From Streptomyces griseoflavus (lineage in GTDB: Bacteria; Actinomycetota; Actinomycetes; Streptomycetales; Streptomycetaceae), in the NCBI RefSeq assembly GCF_014649995.1, contig NZ_BMUC01000019.1:45775-109774 (forward strand): a stretch of DNA of 64,000 nucleotides. The letters are read 5' to 3'. Shown here in pieces: positions 60,870-64,000 of this stretch. The notes below the pieces were generated by a model. It worked only from the letters and a program-made list of their open reading frames with translations, did not search any database and had not been told where the DNA came from. The position numbers and the translations under genes are program-made. Numbering within the stretch: the stretch's first letter is position 1; each line of letters opens with the position of its first letter.

Positions 60870-61754
60870 TCAGTCCACCATCCGGCCCGTCAGCGCACTG
60901 AGGCTGGCGCACACGTGGTCCATGTGGGTCTGCACGTCCTCCCGGCGGTCGGCGTGGTCGCGCAGCACCCGCTCGGTCTCCCGCCCGATGCCCTCCGCGC
61001 GCACCCGCGCCTCGTCGAGCACTTCCGCCGCCCGCTCCCGCGCCTCCTCCGCGCGGCGGCGCGCCTCCTCCTCCGCCTCGGCGAACACCTGCCGCGCCTC
61101 GGCCAGCTCACGCTCCGCACGCGCCTCCGCCTCCGCCTGACGGGCGGCCAGCTCGGCCACCCGCGCGGCCTCCTCCCGCTCCACCGCGTCCATCCGCTCC
61201 GCCTGCTCGCCGGCCACCTCGGCGAGCGTCCGCGACGTGCGCTCCCGCATCTCCCGCACCTCCGCCAGCGTCCGCCCGCGCTGCTCCTTCACCTCCAGCC
61301 GGGCCCCGATCCGGATCCCGTCGGCCTCCGCGCGGGCCGCGTCCAGCCGCTCACCGGCACAGGCGTCGGCGTCGGCGCGCACCGCGTCCGCGTACGCGCG
61401 CGCCGCCTCCCGCACACCGGCCGCCTCGTGCCGCGCCAGGTCCATGACGTCCCGCGCGTGCTGCCGGGCCCCCTCCCGCACGGCCGTCGCCTCCTCCCCC
61501 GCCAACTCGAACAGCCGCCTCGCGCTCTCCCCCAGCGACTCGTACGTCTGCTCGGGCAGCGCCGCCACCCGCGCCCGCAGCAGCTCCAGCCCTTCCTCCA
61601 TCTCCCTGGCGAGCACGGTGAGCCGAGCCGCCCGCTCCCAGGCCGCGTCACGTTCCTTCGAGAGGGCCTCCACGTACGCGATCACCTGCAAAGGACGGTA
61701 ACCACGCCCCCGTACGACCTCGAAGCCCTGCGACGACACCGATGCGCTGCTCAC
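60870..61754 (-). CDS. FilP/DivIVA-like coiled-coil protein
   Basis: 294 residues from GTG 61752-61754, with GAGGGG 8 nt upstream. A DivIVA-like N-terminus (GFEVVRGRGYRPLQVIAYVEALSKERDAAWERAARLT) is followed by near-continuous coiled coil, rich in Ala/Glu/Arg (RAERELAEARQVFAEAEEEARRR). Such proteins (FilP, Scy and the so-called cellulose-binding proteins) build cytoskeletal scaffolds at hyphal tips in Streptomyces. Whether this one polymerises or binds DivIVA is not known. It is separated from the next gene by a strong terminator. Confidence 0.8.
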   Translation of the reverse strand: MSSASVSSQGFEVVRGRGYRPLQVIAYVEALSKERDAAWERAARLTVLAREMEEGLELLRARVAALPEQTYESLGESARRLFELAGEEATAVREGARQHARDVMDLARHEAAGVREAARAYADAVRADADACAGERLDAARAEADGIRIGARLEVKEQRGRTLAEVREMRERTSRTLAEVAGEQAERMDAVEREEAARVAELAARQAEAEARAERELAEARQVFAEAEEEARRRAEEARERAAEVLDEARVRAEGIGRETERVLRDHADRREDVQTHMDHVCASLSALTGRMVD

Positions 61755-61887
61755 CCTGGAACCCCTCTTTCACCGACGGACTCGAAGCCCAGCACGACCA
61801 CCGAGCACGAAATGGGATGAATCGCGCACATCTTGATGGATCACACGGAAGGGTTCATAACGCGACACTCCGCACAGAGGACACGCA

Positions 61888-61927
61888 GAAGCCGGGCCCG
61901 GTCGTCCTTCCGACCGGGCCCGGCTTC
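61888..61927. terminator. 17-bp perfect-stem terminator
   Basis: GAAGCCGGGCCCGGTCG (61888-61904), loop TCCTTC, exact complement (61911-61927), 31 nt past the deaminase/SUKH-4 stop. It separates that gene from the coiled-coil gene. Confidence 0.85.
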
Positions 61928-61958
61928 CTGACCTCACACGGGGTTCAGCGACAACAGG

Positions 61959-64000
61959 TCACAGCAACCCGTCCCACATCTGCTCCAGCAGCACCGACCA
62001 CCAGCTCTCCGGCGAACCCAGCGCCGCCGGGTCCAGCGCGGCCAACTGCGCCTGGAAATCCACCGTCCAGCGGCCCGCCTGCTCCTGATTCAGCCCGAAC
62101 CGCAACCGCCACATCCGGCCCAGCAGCGCCAGACACCGCGCGAACTCCGGCAGACCCGTGTTCACGAACTGCGGCGGCACGGACACACCGCCCGGCCCGG
62201 CCTCCACCGGCACCGCGACGATGTTCGCCGTGCCGTACTGCACACAGATCGCCTTGCCGAAGTCACTGCCCATCACCAGGTACGAGCCCGCGTCCGGGGC
62301 CGCCTGCACACCCCGCTCCACCGCCAGCTCCGCCAGCGTCGGCACCGGACGGCCCGGCTGCGCCTGCGCCCAGAAGAACGGGCCCATGTCCATCGGCAGC
62401 CCCGCCACCACCAGCGTGTGCGCCACGACCGGCGGCACACCCTGCCGGGACACCGCGGCCTGCTCGAACCGGAACAACCCCGGCCCGAAAGCCCCCGCCA
62501 GCTCCTGCGCGATCGCCTCCGGCGGCACCGGCGGCGCCGGCGGCACGGGAGGAATCGGCGCCCGCACCGGCGCCGGACGCGCCGGACCGTCCGCCACCTG
62601 ATGCAACTCACCCTGATGAGCGAGCAGTTGCCCCATACCCTGCTGACGGCTCGCATGATCCGTGCCGTACGGCGCGATCGACGTGATCCGCGCCTGCGGC
62701 CACTGCTCCCGGATCATCCGCGCACAGTACGCACCCGGCAGCGCGCACGACTCCAGCTCGGTGTGCAGCTCCAGCACCTGGTCCGGCGGCACGTTCATGG
62801 CGCGCAGCTCGTGGAAGATCTGCCACTCCGGATGCGGCGTACCCGGCGCCGAACGCCGGATCAGCTGCTGCTCACTGCCGTCCTGCGCCCGGTAGCGCAG
62901 CACGGCCTGGTAGCCGGGGCCCACCGTCGGCAGGCCGGCCGGCTGCGGCGGATACCCGTACGCCGGCGGCTGCCCCGGAACACCGGGCGGAGGCGTACCC
63001 GGCGGCGGCACGGCTCCCGGCGGCACCGGGGGAACGCCCCCCGGCACACCGGGCGGAGCCGGCGGCGGAGGCACACCGGGGCCGCCCACCGGGGGCGCGG
63101 CCAGCACCGTCTCCGCGTGGTGCACCGGCGCGCGCCCGCCCCCCGCCGCACCCGGAGCGGCGGGAGCACCGGGCGGCTGCGGAGCACCCGGAGCACCGGG
63201 GGGACCCGGGGGCACGGGCGTCGCCGGCCCGCCCGGGTCGGCGAACACCGTCGCCGCATGCTGCACCGCACCCGGCGGCGTACCACCGGGCACGCCCGGC
63301 GCACCGGGCGGCGGGGTCGGCGCACCCGACGCGGACGACTCGGCCGTCCCCTCCGGGCCCAGCGACGACACCATCTGCGTCGGCACGTACCCGCCCGCCG
63401 GCGAGCCGCCCGGCCGCGCGCCCGGGGTCCCCGGCGCACCCGGAGGGGGCGGCGTCGTCGGACCCGCGCCCCGCCGCGGCGGCGGCGTCGCCCTGCTCGT
63501 CGCGGCGTCCGCGATGTCACCCGCGTTCGGCGCGAGCGGCCGCTCCGGCACACCCGGACCGGCCGGAGGCGGCGGCGTCCCCCGCCCCTCGGCCGCACCC
63601 GGCACCGCCGGAGCGACAGCCGTCGGCGGGAGCCGGCTGCCACCCGCGATCAACGCCGTCCGCGCCTCCGCCGCCGGCGACGACGGCGGGGCGTCCTCAC
63701 CCGGCTCGCCCAGCTGCTGCGCGAACACCGTCTCCGGCAGCGGCACGGAACGGTCCTCGCCGACATCGGCATTGGTGTCCGTACCGGCCCACGGAGTCGC
63801 CCCCGCGGCCCCGCCGCCGTCCGCCCCGGAACCGCCCGCGGCAGGCCACGCCGGCCCGCCACCGGCCCCGGCGACCGCACCCGGCGCCGCGCCCTCCGCA
63901 CCGGAACCCGGTACGGCGTCCCGCGGACCCGAACCGGCCGGCCGCGCGTCCCGCGGCTCCGGACCCGAACCGGCCGGCCGCGCGTCCCGCGGCTCCGGAC
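61959..64000 (-). CDS. Pro-rich protein with deaminase-like and SUKH-4 immunity-like domains (5' end beyond window)
   Basis: The frame is open to the right edge, so the N-terminus is missing; at least 680 codons are visible. Numbered from the GTG at 63746: a Pro/Gly/Ala-rich region (1 to about 285, many GAPG and PPG steps), a deaminase-like domain (about 290-400) with HPE (His305, Glu307) and a Cys334/Cys341 pair in ESCALPGAYC, and a C-terminal SUKH-4-like domain (about 420-595) with YLVMGSDFGKAICVQYGTANIVAVPV and FVNTGLPEFARCLALLG. Toxin-type and immunity-type parts occur in one chain. The activity is untested. Confidence 0.7.
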   Translation of the reverse strand, partial: PEPRDARPAGSGPEPRDARPAGSGPRDAVPGSGAEGAAPGAVAGAGGGPAWPAAGGSGADGGGAAGATPWAGTDTNADVGEDRSVPLPETVFAQQLGEPGEDAPPSSPAAEARTALIAGGSRLPPTAVAPAVPGAAEGRGTPPPPAGPGVPERPLAPNAGDIADAATSRATPPPRRGAGPTTPPPPGAPGTPGARPGGSPAGGYVPTQMVSSLGPEGTAESSASGAPTPPPGAPGVPGGTPPGAVQHAATVFADPGGPATPVPPGPPGAPGAPQPPGAPAAPGAAGGGRAPVHHAETVLAAPPVGGPGVPPPPAPPGVPGGVPPVPPGAVPPPGTPPPGVPGQPPAYGYPPQPAGLPTVGPGYQAVLRYRAQDGSEQQLIRRSAPGTPHPEWQIFHELRAMNVPPDQVLELHTELESCALPGAYCARMIREQWPQARITSIAPYGTDHASRQQGMGQLLAHQGELHQVADGPARPAPVRAPIPPVPPAPPVPPEAIAQELAGAFGPGLFRFEQAAVSRQGVPPVVAHTLVVAGLPMDMGPFFWAQAQPGRPVPTLAELAVERGVQAAPDAGSYLVMGSDFGKAICVQYGTANIVAVPVEAGPGGVSVPPQFVNTGLPEFARCLALLGRMWRLRFGLNQEQAGRWTVDFQAQLAALDPAALGSPESWWSVLLEQMWDGLL
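63925..64000 (-). repeat. 36-bp in-frame tandem repeat at the window edge
   Basis: Copies at 63925-63960 and 63961-63996 are identical, with a third beginning at 63997. It encodes a 12-residue unit, GPEPRDARPAGS, in the Pro-rich part of the deaminase/SUKH-4 gene. The total copy number lies outside the window. Confidence 0.85.

Overview
The window is very GC-rich actinobacterial DNA and reads as the core chromosome of a Streptomyces species. The gene order (purE-purK, a sigI module, hut genes, bldA, ndh, divIC-eno, two Rpf genes, mazG, mfd, LolD/MacB-type ABC transporters) matches what I recall of the S. coelicolor region around SCO3058 to SCO3115. GTG and TTG starts are common, 4-bp ATGA/GTGA overlaps are frequent, and the tRNA-Leu(UAA) gene bldA is present. 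By eye I found no in-frame TTA codon in the called genes.

Layout. Positions 1-6217 hold purine biosynthesis (purK-purE), a GtrA-type membrane protein, a two-component system and a peptide transporter. Positions 6447-8798 hold a partner-switching module (PrsI-like anti-sigma, ArsI-like antagonist, SigI). Positions 8891-14416 hold a histidine-utilisation operon, hutU / M20 amidohydrolase / hutF / hutI, translationally coupled and preceded by a promoter overlapped by an inverted repeat. A divergent LysA-like decarboxylase, a membrane protein and an RpiR-type regulator follow. Positions 17892-25968 hold an LCP cell-wall ligase, cystathionine beta-synthase, a GDSL esterase, a thiolase and small conserved proteins. 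Positions 26215-31403 hold a Bax-inhibitor-like protein, bldA and the first ABC transporter. Positions 31470-40608 hold a cyclopropane synthase-like enzyme, NDH-2 with Rex-like operators upstream, a ppx/DUF501/divIC/eno block, rpfA with a c-di-AMP (ydaO-type) riboswitch, and a second Rpf. Positions 40805-46386 hold a P450, mazG, a SurA-like lipoprotein, and a Ser/Thr kinase coupled to a membrane protein. Positions 46511-53039 hold an unusual orphan HTH-methylase-specificity fusion and several exported proteins. Positions 53144-61754 hold mfd, a second ABC transporter closely resembling the first, and a FilP-like coiled-coil protein. The window ends inside a large Pro-rich protein that joins a deaminase-like domain to a SUKH-4 immunity-like domain.

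Most of this is conserved housekeeping and developmental DNA; I see no prophage, IS element, CRISPR array or biosynthetic cluster. The least explained items are the deaminase/SUKH-4 single-chain protein (61959 to the right edge), the HTH-HsdM-HsdS-like fusion with a changed catalytic motif and a neighbouring inverted repeat (46511-48710), the M20 hydrolase standing where hutG would be expected (11469-12749), and several operator-like repeats upstream of ndh, hutU, the thiolase gene and the ABC genes. Start codons were chosen by ribosome-binding site and family length; terminators were chosen by perfect or near-perfect stems between genes.
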